From Salinibacterium amurskyense (GTDB lineage Bacteria; Actinomycetota; Actinomycetes; Actinomycetales; Microbacteriaceae), in the NCBI RefSeq assembly GCF_002797685.1, contig NZ_PGFH01000001.1, positions 1,240,001 through 1,304,000 of the forward strand: a DNA stretch of 64,000 nucleotides, read 5' to 3'. The notes under the pieces were generated by a model. That model did no database searches. It worked only from the letters and a program-made list of their open reading frames with translations, and was not told where the DNA came from. Each line of letters begins with the position of its first letter. Within the stretch, counting starts at the first letter, position 1. Positions 9,503-17,944 of this stretch are shown here, in pieces. Made by a program: the position numbers and the translations under genes.

Positions 9503-9943
9503 CTATACCCAGACTTCAGCAGTGTGCGAATACAGCTTGAGATCGCCGAAAGTTAGCGCACCTGTGAATCTGGCTCGCGTATACGGGAGCAAAACCATCA
9601 ATGCTGCGCCCGCTTTGTGCTCGATACGCACCTCGATTGCGTCCGACTTGAGCGACGCGATTCGCGTGTTCGAGACGATAGCGCTGCAGCGCGAGATCGC
9701 AGCCATTTGGCGCAATTGCGTCACGGTCTGCGCGATCAACGCTTTGGCATCGAGATGCTTCTTCTTCAACGCGTCGTCTGCCGACATTTCCAGCACTCGG
9801 CCTGTGGCATCGGTCATCAACGCGAACGTCATGAACTCGCTGGCATGGCTCAAATGATTGCGCGCCACGTTAAGTGACGAGTCGAGAATTCGATCAACGT
9901 CAGCCTGCTGCTCGGCGTTGAGCGCGTCCCTCCACGATTTCAT
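9503..9943 (-). CDS. Hypothetical protein, 146 aa
   Basis: A 146-aa soluble protein of unknown family, starting at ATG 9943 (MKSWRDALNAEQQADVD). The sequence runs helix-rich, then strands around MTFALMTDATGRVLEMS and EVRIEHKAGAALMVLLPY, recalling Roadblock/GAF-like folds, but I cannot assign it. It has no membrane segments. An in-frame extension to 10027 exists but is basic and does not look like protein. It lies 58 bases upstream of the thioredoxin gene in the same direction. Confidence 0.6.
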   Translation of the reverse strand: MKSWRDALNAEQQADVDRILDSSLNVARNHLSHASEFMTFALMTDATGRVLEMSADDALKKKHLDAKALIAQTVTQLRQMAAISRCSAIVSNTRIASLKSDAIEVRIEHKAGAALMVLLPYTRARFTGALTFGDLKLYSHTAEVWV

Positions 9944-10088
9944 ATCCAAACCGTAGCGAGTCAAATGGCTCCTTGTCCTGCGAAGCGCCCAAATCACCCG
10001 CGTTTTGGTGTCAAGACTCTTTCTCACGTGTTGGGGTCGATTCCCGCGTTTTTCGCCGACTGTCGCCGTGCTGCGCTAACGTCGAAGC

Positions 10089-10715
10089 ATGCAAAAAGCG
10101 CAGCTCAGCAGTGCCCAACGTGGCCATTCCCTCGTCGCCGGCGCGGTCGCACACGCTCTCTTTTCGGTCGGCTGGCTCATGCTTGGGTTCGTTGCTCTCG
10201 GCGGAGGCATCACGCTGCTTCTCGGCGGCACGGCAAACGGCGTCAGTGGGCTTTTCGGTGATGTTCCGGTTGTGGCCGACTTCATCGGCAGCGCAGGCAG
10301 CGTCATCGGCACCGTCATCATCGTGGTCGCAGTGGTAGCCCTGTTGCTTGTGGCTCTGGCAGCCTTTGCGAGTGTTTTTCTTCTCAAGCGGGGTGCCGTG
10401 CGCAAGCCCTGGCAGGTGACATTCCAGTCGCTCGGTATCGTCGCCCTGCTCGACATTCCGCTCTTCGTGGCGTACCTGACGATCGCGGCGAACGCTACTG
10501 ATTCCGCCGTGGGTGGCACTGTGCTGCTCGGCCCTGTCGTCGGTATCATCGGTTCCGCCGTCGTGGGAGCACTCGTGTGGTGGTGGATGGCGTGGTCGCG
10601 CCGTGGATCAGCCTCGAAGTTTGCCGGAGTCACCGCCACCGCATCCGCAACCGCCGTTGCTCCTCAGCAATCGTCGAGCGCCGCTGGAGATACTGGCACC
10701 ACCACGTCGAAGTAA
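10089..10715 (+). CDS. Hypothetical membrane protein, 208 aa
   Basis: A 208-aa protein with four hydrophobic segments (about 15-45, 63-95, 110-130 and 143-167) and an Ala/Thr/Ser-rich hydrophilic tail. No family is recognised. It lies 49 bases ahead of the zwf-like gene in the same direction. Confidence 0.65.
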   Translation: MQKAQLSSAQRGHSLVAGAVAHALFSVGWLMLGFVALGGGITLLLGGTANGVSGLFGDVPVVADFIGSAGSVIGTVIIVVAVVALLLVALAAFASVFLLKRGAVRKPWQVTFQSLGIVALLDIPLFVAYLTIAANATDSAVGGTVLLGPVVGIIGSAVVGALVWWWMAWSRRGSASKFAGVTATASATAVAPQQSSSAAGDTGTTTSK

Positions 10716-10764
10716 TACGCCAGCGAGCGACACCCCGCAGCGGGCGAAACCGAGCAGAGAGCGC

Positions 10765-12132
10765 ATGATGACGGCACGCATTGACACCCTGATCATCTTG
10801 GGAGCGGGCGGCGACCTCACGTCGCGACTTCTGCTGCCCGGTCTGGCATCGTTTTTGGCGAGCGACCAGAGCCAGCCGCTGACGCTTATCGGGGCAGACC
10901 GCCAAGAAATGGATGACGCAGCCTGGCGCAACCGAGTGACGCAGTCATTCGACGCCATCGCTTCGCCCGCAGCCACCGCCGTGGCCAACGCAGCGCACTA
11001 CGTTCAGGCCGACGTCACCGATGCCGAGCAACTGCGTGAATTGATCGCGTCGGGCTCCGGCCGGGTGGCGCTGTATTTCGCTCTGCCTCCCGCGATTGCT
11101 CAGAAAGTTGTGGCGGTGCTGGCGACGCTCGAGCTCCCCGAGGGCATCGTGCTCGCGCTCGAGAAGCCATTCGGCACTGACGAAACCAGCGCTCGCGACC
11201 TCAACCGCATCCTGCAGACGATCGTGCCTGAAGAACAAGTTTTTCGAGTGGATCATTTTCTCGGCAAGTCAACGGTGCTGAACCTGTTGGGGTTGCGCTT
11301 CGCAAACCGAATCTTCGAGCCGCTGCTGGCGGCCCCTAACGTGGCGAAGGTCGAGTTAATCTTCGACGAGGCGCTCGCTCTTGAAGGGCGTGCGGGGTAC
11401 TACGACCGTGCTGGCGCGGTCGTTGACATGATTCAGAGCCACTTGTTGCTCGTGATGGCGCTGACGGCGATGGAGCCGCCGGCGAGTGTGAGTTCCGAGG
11501 ATCTCCGTGGCTCGATGGCCCAAGTGTTGCGCGCCACTCGGGTGCAGTCGGTGGATGGCACGTGCGCCCGCCGCGCCCGTTATACGGCGGGAACAATCGG
11601 CGATCGCAGCCTTCCGGCCTATGCGGATGAAGACGGCGTTGATTCCGAGCGAGGTACCGAAACTCTGGCCGAAGTCACGTTCGAGATCGACAACTGGCGG
11701 TGGGCTGGAGTTCCCTTCGTGTTGCGTTCGGGCAAGGCCCTGGGCGATTCGCGGCAAGACATCGTGATCACTTTTGCGCCCGTGCCTCACCTGCCCCGTG
11801 GGTTAACGGGCAGCGCTGACCCCGCTCAACTCACTATCTCGATCAAACCGGCGACGCTCTCCCTCGACCTCATCGTCAACGGCGAGGGAGATCCCTTCAC
11901 CCTCGATCGAACTCAGCTGAACACCACCCTCGGCGACGCCGCGATGAGCGCGTACGGCGAGGTAATCGCATCGTTGATCGATGGCGATCCCGTGCTCTCG
12001 GTTCGGGGCGATGTTGCCGAACAATGCTGGCGCATCGTGGCTCCAGTGCTTGAGGCCTTTCGTACCGCTCAGGTTCCGTTGGAAGAGTACCCGGCAGGCT
12101 CCAATGGCCCCGGAAGCTGGGACTCCGTGTGA
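10765..12132 (+). CDS. zwf: Glucose-6-phosphate dehydrogenase-like protein (divergent Zwf)
   Basis: 455 aa, shorter than the usual 480-515 aa Zwf. Seen: a dinucleotide-binding fingerprint GAGGDLTSR (13-21; canonical GASGDLxxRK), EKPFG (133-137), the substrate/catalytic motif RVDHFLGK (161-168; canonical RIDHYLGK), then FANRIFEPL and the VDMIQSHLL helix. The catalytic His and Lys are retained. The Lys of the GDLxxRK motif is Leu here. Likely oxidises glucose 6-phosphate, or a related sugar phosphate, with NADP or F420-independent chemistry. Start ATG 10765 or 10768 (two adjacent Met). It overlaps the next gene by 4 bases (GTGA). Confidence 0.78.
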   Translation: MMTARIDTLIILGAGGDLTSRLLLPGLASFLASDQSQPLTLIGADRQEMDDAAWRNRVTQSFDAIASPAATAVANAAHYVQADVTDAEQLRELIASGSGRVALYFALPPAIAQKVVAVLATLELPEGIVLALEKPFGTDETSARDLNRILQTIVPEEQVFRVDHFLGKSTVLNLLGLRFANRIFEPLLAAPNVAKVELIFDEALALEGRAGYYDRAGAVVDMIQSHLLLVMALTAMEPPASVSSEDLRGSMAQVLRATRVQSVDGTCARRARYTAGTIGDRSLPAYADEDGVDSERGTETLAEVTFEIDNWRWAGVPFVLRSGKALGDSRQDIVITFAPVPHLPRGLTGSADPAQLTISIKPATLSLDLIVNGEGDPFTLDRTQLNTTLGDAAMSAYGEVIASLIDGDPVLSVRGDVAEQCWRIVAPVLEAFRTAQVPLEEYPAGSNGPGSWDSV

Positions 12133-12620
12133 GTGCCACTGTTCGCGGCGTAACCGCCCGGGCCACGGCGCGTACTCGAGCGAGCGCCAGGCAAGCGTAC
12201 GAGCTTTCTGGTCCGCTCGATCCGACAGAGTTTTACCCGCGGTTCGGGCCGCTGCCCGCCGTCGTGGCGGTGCTGGATCAATCGGGAGAGTGGGACACGA
12301 TTGGCCGCACCCGTCGCCTCGTTCTCTCCGACAGCGGTCATGTGATCGAGACGATCACCGACGCTGAAGTTCCGGGGCTTTTCGCCTACGAACTCACTGA
12401 TTTTCAACGACTGTTCGGGATGCTCGTCTCGGGTGCTCGTGCGGAATGGCGTTTCGATGACAGCACCAACGGTGCGCGCATCTCGTGGAGCTACACCTTC
12501 TTTGCTAAGCCGGCTCGACGCGGAATCGTGTGGCTCATCGTGCGGCTGTGGTGGGGGCGCTACATGCGCCGTGTGTTGCCGCCCATCGCTCGCGAAATCG
12601 AACGGCTAGCAGCACAGTAG
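12129..12620 (+). CDS. SRPBCC-fold hypothetical protein
   Basis: A 163-aa protein whose start GTG overlaps the zwf-like stop as GTGA, implying translational coupling. Features such as WDTIGRTRRLVLSDSG, ETITDAEVPGLFAYELTDF and GARISWSYTFFAKP fit a START/SRPBCC lipid- or ligand-binding fold. The C-terminal RLWWGRYMRRVLPPIAREIERL forms the long closing helix of such folds. Ligand unknown. Assignment rests on fold pattern only. Confidence 0.65.
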   Translation: MSATVRGVTARATARTRASARQAYELSGPLDPTEFYPRFGPLPAVVAVLDQSGEWDTIGRTRRLVLSDSGHVIETITDAEVPGLFAYELTDFQRLFGMLVSGARAEWRFDDSTNGARISWSYTFFAKPARRGIVWLIVRLWWGRYMRRVLPPIAREIERLAAQ

Positions 12621-12720
12621 CGACGTCAGTTATCGAATCGTTGCGATAAAACGAGCCGTTCACACCCTGCACGCACCATTCTCACAACTTGCACGAAGAT
12701 GCGCTTGTGACAATATTCGT

Positions 12721-13164
12721 ATGTTCCGATCGAGATTCGCAGTGGCTGCCGCAGCAGCGCTGTACTTCGCCGCTCTGGCGAGTCTCGCATTCGTCATCGC
12801 GCCGGGCAGCGACGGTCGTTTCTGGCTCTGGACCACCGTGGCATTCATCCCGGTCGGAGTCTTTCTCGTGGGCATGTTCGGTCGCCGTCGGTGGTGGGCC
12901 GCTCTCGCTTTCAGCATTGTTGCCGCAGCGTGGCTCGAAGCAGCACAGACGGTGTGGATGCCCGCGGGCTACGCCGCCGTCGTCGACATCCTTCTGGCGA
13001 GCATCGGTGCCGCCATCGGAGTTTCTGTTGCTGTTGCGGTGGCTGTGTGGCGTGAGCACTCGGAGCGGCCAGCAGCGCGCACCGCGCACGCCGCTCCCAA
13101 CCTCGCGACCTCTCGTCGCGCCTCCGCCAGCAACTCGGCGGCACCGCTTAACCTCGATCGGTGA
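12721..13164 (+). CDS. VanZ-like small membrane protein
   Basis: A 147-aa membrane protein with four hydrophobic helices in the first 110 residues and a basic, Ala/Ser-rich tail. The short helices, the WLEAAQTVWMPAGYAAVVDILLASIGAAIG segment (helix with acidic residue, then D-x-x-x-N/S-x-x-G) and the length resemble VanZ-like proteins. It overlaps the DUF3097 gene by 4 bases (GTGA). Confidence 0.65.
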   Translation: MFRSRFAVAAAAALYFAALASLAFVIAPGSDGRFWLWTTVAFIPVGVFLVGMFGRRRWWAALAFSIVAAAWLEAAQTVWMPAGYAAVVDILLASIGAAIGVSVAVAVAVWREHSERPAARTAHAAPNLATSRRASASNSAAPLNLDR

Positions 13165-14012
13165 CTGACGACCGCTATTCCCACGACGTTCTCGCCGACT
13201 TTAGTATTCAACGCGGCCCGAAGGTTCTCCCGAAGGTCCCGATCGAACGCGACATGGTCGTTGAGGTTATTGCCGACGGCTACGTGGGAGCGCTCGTCCG
13301 TTTCACCGATGGCCTGATGGAACTTGAAGACCGCAGCGGCCGTTCCCGCGCCTTTCCACTGGGGAGCGGCTATCTGATCGATGGCGTACCTGTCGAGCTG
13401 GTGAAGCCCCTGCCGAAGGCCGGTGCCGCTGCCGTTCGCAAGACCGCATCGGGCTCGTTTGCGGCGCCAGAGCAACGCGCTCGCACGGCTCTCGCGAGCC
13501 GCATCTACGTGGAAGGCCGCCACGACGCCGAACTCGTCGAAAAAGTGTGGGGCGATGACCTGCGCGCCGAGGGCGTCGTCGTCGAGTTCCTCGGTGGCAT
13601 TGATGACCTCGAGAAGATCGTCGCAGACTTCGCGCCCACCTCCGAACGCAAGCTGGGGATCTTGGTCGATCACCTTGTTCCGGGGTCGAAGGAGAGCCGC
13701 ATTGCGGAGGCGGTGGGGCGCGGCAAGTACGGCAAGTACGCGCTTGTGGTCGGCCATCCATTCGTGGATGTCTGGCAAGCGGTCAAACCGCACAGCCTCG
13801 GTATCGCGGCGTGGCCCACCGTGCCCCGCACAATCGAGTGGAAGCACGGCATTTGTGAAGCGTTCGGCTGGCCGCACGAGGACCAGGCGGATATTGCGCG
13901 CGCTTGGCAGTTCATCCTCTCGAAAGTGAAGAACTTTGGCGATCTCGAACCGGAACTATTGGGTCGAGTCGAGCACTTGATCGACTTCGTGACGGTCGAC
14001 CAAGAGGCTTAG
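13161..14012 (+). CDS. DUF3097 family protein
   Basis: A 283-aa actinobacterial DUF3097 protein. The N-terminal half is a small beta-barrel-like region (VEVIADGYVGALVRF). The C-terminal part contains a Toprim-like core: IYVEGRHDAELVEKVWGDDLR with the acidic Glu, GILVDHLVPGSKESRIAE, and VVGHPFVDVWQAVKP. This pattern suggests a metal-dependent nucleic-acid enzyme, but the function is not established. The start GTG overlaps the preceding stop, so it is translationally coupled to the VanZ-like gene. Confidence 0.88.
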   Translation: MTDDRYSHDVLADFSIQRGPKVLPKVPIERDMVVEVIADGYVGALVRFTDGLMELEDRSGRSRAFPLGSGYLIDGVPVELVKPLPKAGAAAVRKTASGSFAAPEQRARTALASRIYVEGRHDAELVEKVWGDDLRAEGVVVEFLGGIDDLEKIVADFAPTSERKLGILVDHLVPGSKESRIAEAVGRGKYGKYALVVGHPFVDVWQAVKPHSLGIAAWPTVPRTIEWKHGICEAFGWPHEDQADIARAWQFILSKVKNFGDLEPELLGRVEHLIDFVTVDQEA

Positions 14013-14028
14013 CTAGCGCGCAGCGGCT

Positions 14029-14955
14029 CTAGTCGAGCTGCGGAATCACTTCGCGCGCGAGGAAGTCGAGCTGGTCGAGGTCGTGGAAGTCCATGACTTG
14101 GAAGTAGACGCGGGTAAAGCCGAGGGCTTTCAGTTCGGAGATCTTGTCGACGACTTCGCTTGCTGTTCCGGCAAAGCCACCGTGGCGTAACGCGTCGGGG
14201 GTGCTGTTGGCGGCGGTAGCGCGAGTGTCGATCTGAGCTTCGGTAGCGCCGACGGCTGTCGTTCCGGCGATCGAGAGCACAAGGGTCGCGGGGTCGCGGT
14301 CGAAGTGTTCGCACGCGGCGCGAACGCGGTCGATGCGTTCTTTGAGTGGTGCGATGGTGGCGAAGCCAGCGTTGTACTCGGCCGCAAACTTGGCGGTGAG
14401 CGCCGGCGTGCGGCTCGGTCCACTGCCGCCGATGATGATCGGCAGCGGATTCTGCACCGGCTTCGGCAGCGCGGGGGACTGGCTCAGCTGGTAGTGCTTG
14501 CCCTCGTACGAGAAGGTTTTTCCGGGGTTGGTGCCCCAAATGCCCGTAATTACGTCGAGCTGCTCTTCGAGCATCCCGAACCTCTTCGCCGGAAACGGGA
14601 TGCCGTAGGCGGTGTGCTCTTTTTCGAACCACCCGGTGCCGAGACCGAGTTCGATGCGCCCGCCCGACATGTCGTCGACCTGAGCCACTTGAATGGCCAG
14701 AATGCCCGGATGCCGGAAGGTTGCCGACGACACGAGGGTGCCGAGGCGAATGGTCGAGGTTTCACGCGCGAGACCGGCGAGCGTGGTCCAGGAGTCGGTC
14801 GGACCGGGCATCCCGCCATTGCGGTCATCCATCGTCAGGTAGTGGTCAGAACGGAAGTAGCCCTCGAAGCCGAGCTTCTCCGCGGCTTGGGCCAACTCAA
14901 GCTGATCGGTGTAGCTGGCGCCATTCTGAGGTTCGGTGAAGATGCGGAAGTCCAT
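14029..14955 (-). CDS. LLM-class F420-dependent oxidoreductase
   Basis: A 308-aa TIM-barrel luciferase-like monooxygenase family protein. Seen: MDFRIFTEPQNGASY, EKLGFEGYFRSDHYLTM, TSTIRLGTLVSSATFRHPGILA, GGRIELGLGTGWFEKEHTAYGIPFP, the PLPIIIGGSGPSRTPALTAKFA phosphate-binding segment and a C-terminal GFTRVYFQVMDF strand. This subgroup uses deazaflavin F420 rather than FMN in actinobacteria; the substrate is unknown. It is divergent from the TPP-riboswitch operon. Confidence 0.88.
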   Translation of the reverse strand: MDFRIFTEPQNGASYTDQLELAQAAEKLGFEGYFRSDHYLTMDDRNGGMPGPTDSWTTLAGLARETSTIRLGTLVSSATFRHPGILAIQVAQVDDMSGGRIELGLGTGWFEKEHTAYGIPFPAKRFGMLEEQLDVITGIWGTNPGKTFSYEGKHYQLSQSPALPKPVQNPLPIIIGGSGPSRTPALTAKFAAEYNAGFATIAPLKERIDRVRAACEHFDRDPATLVLSIAGTTAVGATEAQIDTRATAANSTPDALRHGGFAGTASEVVDKISELKALGFTRVYFQVMDFHDLDQLDFLAREVIPQLD

Positions 14956-14989
14956 ACCCCGAGCCTATTGATGATTAGACTGGGTGGCG

Positions 14990-15080
14990 AACACGGGAGT
15001 CCGGTGAGCCGGGCTGAGAGGGAGCTTCTCCAAGCTTCGACCGTCGAACCTGATCTGGATCATGCCAGCGCAGGGAGCAG
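14990..15080 (+). promoter_or_regulatory. TPP (thiamine pyrophosphate) riboswitch
   Basis: The thi-box elements appear in order: CTGAGAGG (15014-15021), then ACC..CGAACCTGATCTGG (about 15040-15058), and GCCAGCGCAGGGA (15064-15076). These are the conserved pyrimidine- and pyrophosphate-sensing arms of the TPP aptamer, ending 43 bases before the ykoE start. The expected effect is repression of the downstream transporter when TPP is high. A possible -10 TAGACT lies at 14976-14981. Confidence 0.95.
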
Positions 15081-15123
15081 ACACTCTTGAAACCCGTGCC
15101 ATTCACTAGTGAAAGGCACGAAA

Positions 15124-15756
15124 GTGACCACAACAGCACCATCTTCGTCCACTTCCTCCACGTCGACGCTCGGATCGCGTTTTCAGTGGCGCGTCATCGA
15201 CATCGTCGTGGCCAGCGTCATCGGTGTCGCGAGCGGATTGATCTTCGTCGTCTGGAACGTCGCATCCTCTCCCGCAATGGCTCCGTTTGCGGCGCTGCTG
15301 CCGGGACTGCAAGCCATCGGGGGTGGCTTCTGGCTGTTCGCCGGTGTGCTCACGGCCCTCGTCATCCGTAAGCCCGGTGCCGCCATCTACGGTGAAGTCG
15401 TCGCGGCGTCAGTCTCGGCCCTTATCGGCAACCAGTGGGGCATCCTGACTCTCGTCAGCGGTATCACTCAGGGTGTGGGCGCCGAGATCGTCTTCGCCGC
15501 CTTCCTCTACGCCAACTGGCGCGCGAGCGGTGCGATTCTCGCGGGAGCCGGCGCTGGCCTCGCGATGGCCATCACTGACCTGCTGCTCTGGTACCCCGGA
15601 TCAGCGCTGCCGTTCATCATCATCTACACGGTCGCTGCCGTCGTCGGCGGAATGATCATCGCCGGGCTGCTCTCGTGGCTCGCCACTCGCGGTCTTGCTG
15701 CTACCGGAGCGCTCAACCGCTTCGGTGCCGGTCGCGAGATTGCGAAGCGGGTCTGA
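15124..15756 (+). CDS. ykoE: ECF transporter S component YkoE (thiamine/hydroxymethylpyrimidine uptake)
   Basis: A 210-aa substrate-binding membrane subunit of an energy-coupling-factor importer. It has a Thr/Ser-rich N-terminus, then six hydrophobic helices. YkoE hallmarks are VVASVIGVASGLIFVVWN and ALLPGLQAIGGGFWLF, plus GEVVAASVSALIGNQWG and QGVGAEIVFAAFLY. The start is GTG 15124 because GAAAGG lies 8 bases upstream; GTG 15109 is possible. With YkoD and YkoC it should import thiamine or its pyrimidine precursor, and TPP control upstream agrees. Confidence 0.93.
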   Translation: MTTTAPSSSTSSTSTLGSRFQWRVIDIVVASVIGVASGLIFVVWNVASSPAMAPFAALLPGLQAIGGGFWLFAGVLTALVIRKPGAAIYGEVVAASVSALIGNQWGILTLVSGITQGVGAEIVFAAFLYANWRASGAILAGAGAGLAMAITDLLLWYPGSALPFIIIYTVAAVVGGMIIAGLLSWLATRGLAATGALNRFGAGREIAKRV

Positions 15757-17192
15757 CCCCCACTACGCCTGCTGGCGTCACCGTCGAAGGATGGGGGTGG
15801 CGCCACTCCAGCAGGCTCGCGTGGGCGGTGCGTGGGCTCGACCTGCGCATCGAACCGGGCGAACGCGTACTTCTCCTCGGCGAATCCGGTGCCGGAAAAT
15901 CAACGTTCCTGCACGCCCTCGCCGGGGTAGTCGGTGACGACGAAGGGGAATCCGAAGGCTCACTGCTCGTGGACGGCCAGCATCCGGCCGCCATGCGCGG
16001 TCGTACCGGGCTCGTCATTCAAGATCCGGATAGCCAAGTAATTCTGGAACGCGTCGGAGACGACGTCGCGTTCGGTTGCGAAAACCTCGGCGTGCCGCGT
16101 GACGAGATTTGGCAGCGGGTGCGTCACAGCCTCGACCAGATTGGGCTCGACGTTGCCCTTGATCGCTCGACGAGTGCGCTATCGGGCGGGCAAAAGCAGC
16201 GACTGGCACTCGCCGGTGTGCTCGCGATGCAACCGGGGCTCATCGTGCTCGACGAACCCACCGCTAACCTCGACCCTGCCGGTGTTACCGAGGTTCGGGA
16301 TGCTGTGATCCGAGTTGCTGAAGCGACCGGCGCCACGATTGTGGTCGTCGAGCATCGCGTGTCGGTGTGGAGCGATGTCGTCGACCGCGTCGTTGTACTC
16401 GCGGCGGGCGGGGGAGTCATCGCTGATGGAGCACCCGCCGACGTCCTGTCACGCCAGGGTAAAGAACTGGCCGCTCGCGGAGTGTGGATACCGGAGTTTC
16501 CGCCGCCGCACCCCGAACGGCGCACCCGCGGCGAGCAGCACACCCTGCTGACTGCAGAACGCCTCGCCTTCGGGCGGGCGAAGACGGCGCTCGGAGCGCC
16601 GTTTGATCGCGAAATTCTGAGCAGTCAGGCGCTCGCAATCACCGGGCCCAACGGGGCAGGCAAGTCCACGCTCGCGCTGACACTCGGCGGGTTACTCGCG
16701 CCGGTGGACGGTGCTGTGGTCGCGAGCCCTGCACTCGCGGCCGGCGCGGGCGAGCATCCGATTCGCTGGAAATCCCGTGAGCTACTCACCCGCATCGGCA
16801 CCGTGTTTCAAGACCCCGAGCATCAGTTCTTAACGAGCACGGTGCGCGCAGAACTCGAAGTCGGCCCGCGGGCGCTCAAGCTTTCGACCGCCGAGATGAG
16901 CGACCGAGTGGATGAACTGCTCACGCGATTGCGCCTCGACAAGCTTGCCGAAGCCAACCCCTTCACACTCTCGGGCGGTGAGAAACGTCGCCTCAGCGTC
17001 GCCACAGCGCTCGCTACGCGCCCCCAAGTGCTCGTGCTCGACGAACCCACGTTCGGCCAAGACTCGCGCACGTGGAGCGAACTGCTGGCGCTGCTGGCCC
17101 GCCTCGTGGATGACGGCAGCAGCGTCATCGCGGTCAGTCACGACCTTGAGTTCGTCGATGCGCTCGCAGACTCTACGGTGGTGCTCGAATGA
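15753..17192 (+). CDS. ykoD: ECF transporter ATPase YkoD (fused double ATP-binding subunit)
   Basis: About 479 aa with two ABC ATPase domains in one chain, as in YkoD. Domain 1 has Walker A GESGAGKST, signature LSGGQKQRLAL and Walker B IVLDEPTANLD. Domain 2 has GPNGAGKST, LSGGEKRRLSVA and VLDEPTFGQD (the D-loop Asp is shifted to QDSRT). The start is uncertain: the first homologous residues follow a CTG at 15753 overlapping the ykoE stop as CTGA, and the nearest upstream standard start is GTG 15675, 82 bases inside ykoE. The stop overlaps the ykoC ATG (ATGA). Confidence 0.92.
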   Translation: MTPTTPAGVTVEGWGWRHSSRLAWAVRGLDLRIEPGERVLLLGESGAGKSTFLHALAGVVGDDEGESEGSLLVDGQHPAAMRGRTGLVIQDPDSQVILERVGDDVAFGCENLGVPRDEIWQRVRHSLDQIGLDVALDRSTSALSGGQKQRLALAGVLAMQPGLIVLDEPTANLDPAGVTEVRDAVIRVAEATGATIVVVEHRVSVWSDVVDRVVVLAAGGGVIADGAPADVLSRQGKELAARGVWIPEFPPPHPERRTRGEQHTLLTAERLAFGRAKTALGAPFDREILSSQALAITGPNGAGKSTLALTLGGLLAPVDGAVVASPALAAGAGEHPIRWKSRELLTRIGTVFQDPEHQFLTSTVRAELEVGPRALKLSTAEMSDRVDELLTRLRLDKLAEANPFTLSGGEKRRLSVATALATRPQVLVLDEPTFGQDSRTWSELLALLARLVDDGSSVIAVSHDLEFVDALADSTVVLE

Positions 17193-17944
17193 TCCCCATC
17201 GCGGCCGTGAATCCCGTGGCCAAGCTCGGAGCGGGGCTCATTGTGAGCCTCTTCCTCATCGTCACGATCGACTGGGTCTCTGCGACGACGGCTCTCGTGC
17301 TCGAGCTCGTGATTATCGCGTTCATGGGCATCGAACCGAAGCGCTTTTGGCTGCGAACGCTGCCGGTCTGGATCGCGGCGCCCCTGACGGCGCTCACGAT
17401 CCTGCTCTACGGGCGTTACGAGGGCGAGGTGTACTTCGAGTTCCTGCTGATCAGCATTAGCGACGGTTCGATCGAGCTCGCTCTCGCGACGTTCCTGCGG
17501 GTGCTCGCGATCGGTCTACCCGCGGTGGTGCTCTTCATCTCGATTGACCCCACCGACTTCGCCGACGGTCTTGCTCAGCGGTTGCGCTTTCCCGATCGTT
17601 TCGTTCTCGGCGCGCTCGCAGCGGTGCGGATGGTCGGCCTCTTCCTTGAGGACTGGCGCTCCCTCGAGCTGGCCCGTCGCGCTCGCGGCGTCGCCGATCG
17701 CGGAAGGCTCCGCCGGCTCGCGGGACAGGCCTTCGCCCTGCTCGTGCTGTCGATTCGGCGCGGCAGCAAGCTCTCGATTGCGATGGAAGCTCGAGGCTTC
17801 GGCGGCTCTCAGCAGCGCACTTGGGCGCGGGAATCACGCTGGGGGGCGGCGGAGTGGCTCACGCTGCTCGTCGGGCTTCTGGTGGGCATCACCGCTACCG
17901 TGGTTGCTGTGCTCACGGGAAGTTGGAACCTCATTGTCAACTAA
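17189..17944 (+). CDS. ykoC: ECF transporter T component YkoC
   Basis: A 251-aa EcfT-family transmembrane coupling protein. It has the opening PVAKLGAGLIVSLFLIV and membrane helices to about residue 125. The family coupling helices with Ala-Arg-Gly motifs appear as LARRARGVADRG (the A-R-G motif contacting the ATPase) and AMEARGFGG. A final hydrophobic helix ends the protein. It couples YkoD ATP hydrolysis to YkoE movement. ATG 17189 overlaps ykoD by 4 bases. Confidence 0.93.
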   Translation: MIPIAAVNPVAKLGAGLIVSLFLIVTIDWVSATTALVLELVIIAFMGIEPKRFWLRTLPVWIAAPLTALTILLYGRYEGEVYFEFLLISISDGSIELALATFLRVLAIGLPAVVLFISIDPTDFADGLAQRLRFPDRFVLGALAAVRMVGLFLEDWRSLELARRARGVADRGRLRRLAGQAFALLVLSIRRGSKLSIAMEARGFGGSQQRTWARESRWGAAEWLTLLVGLLVGITATVVAVLTGSWNLIVN

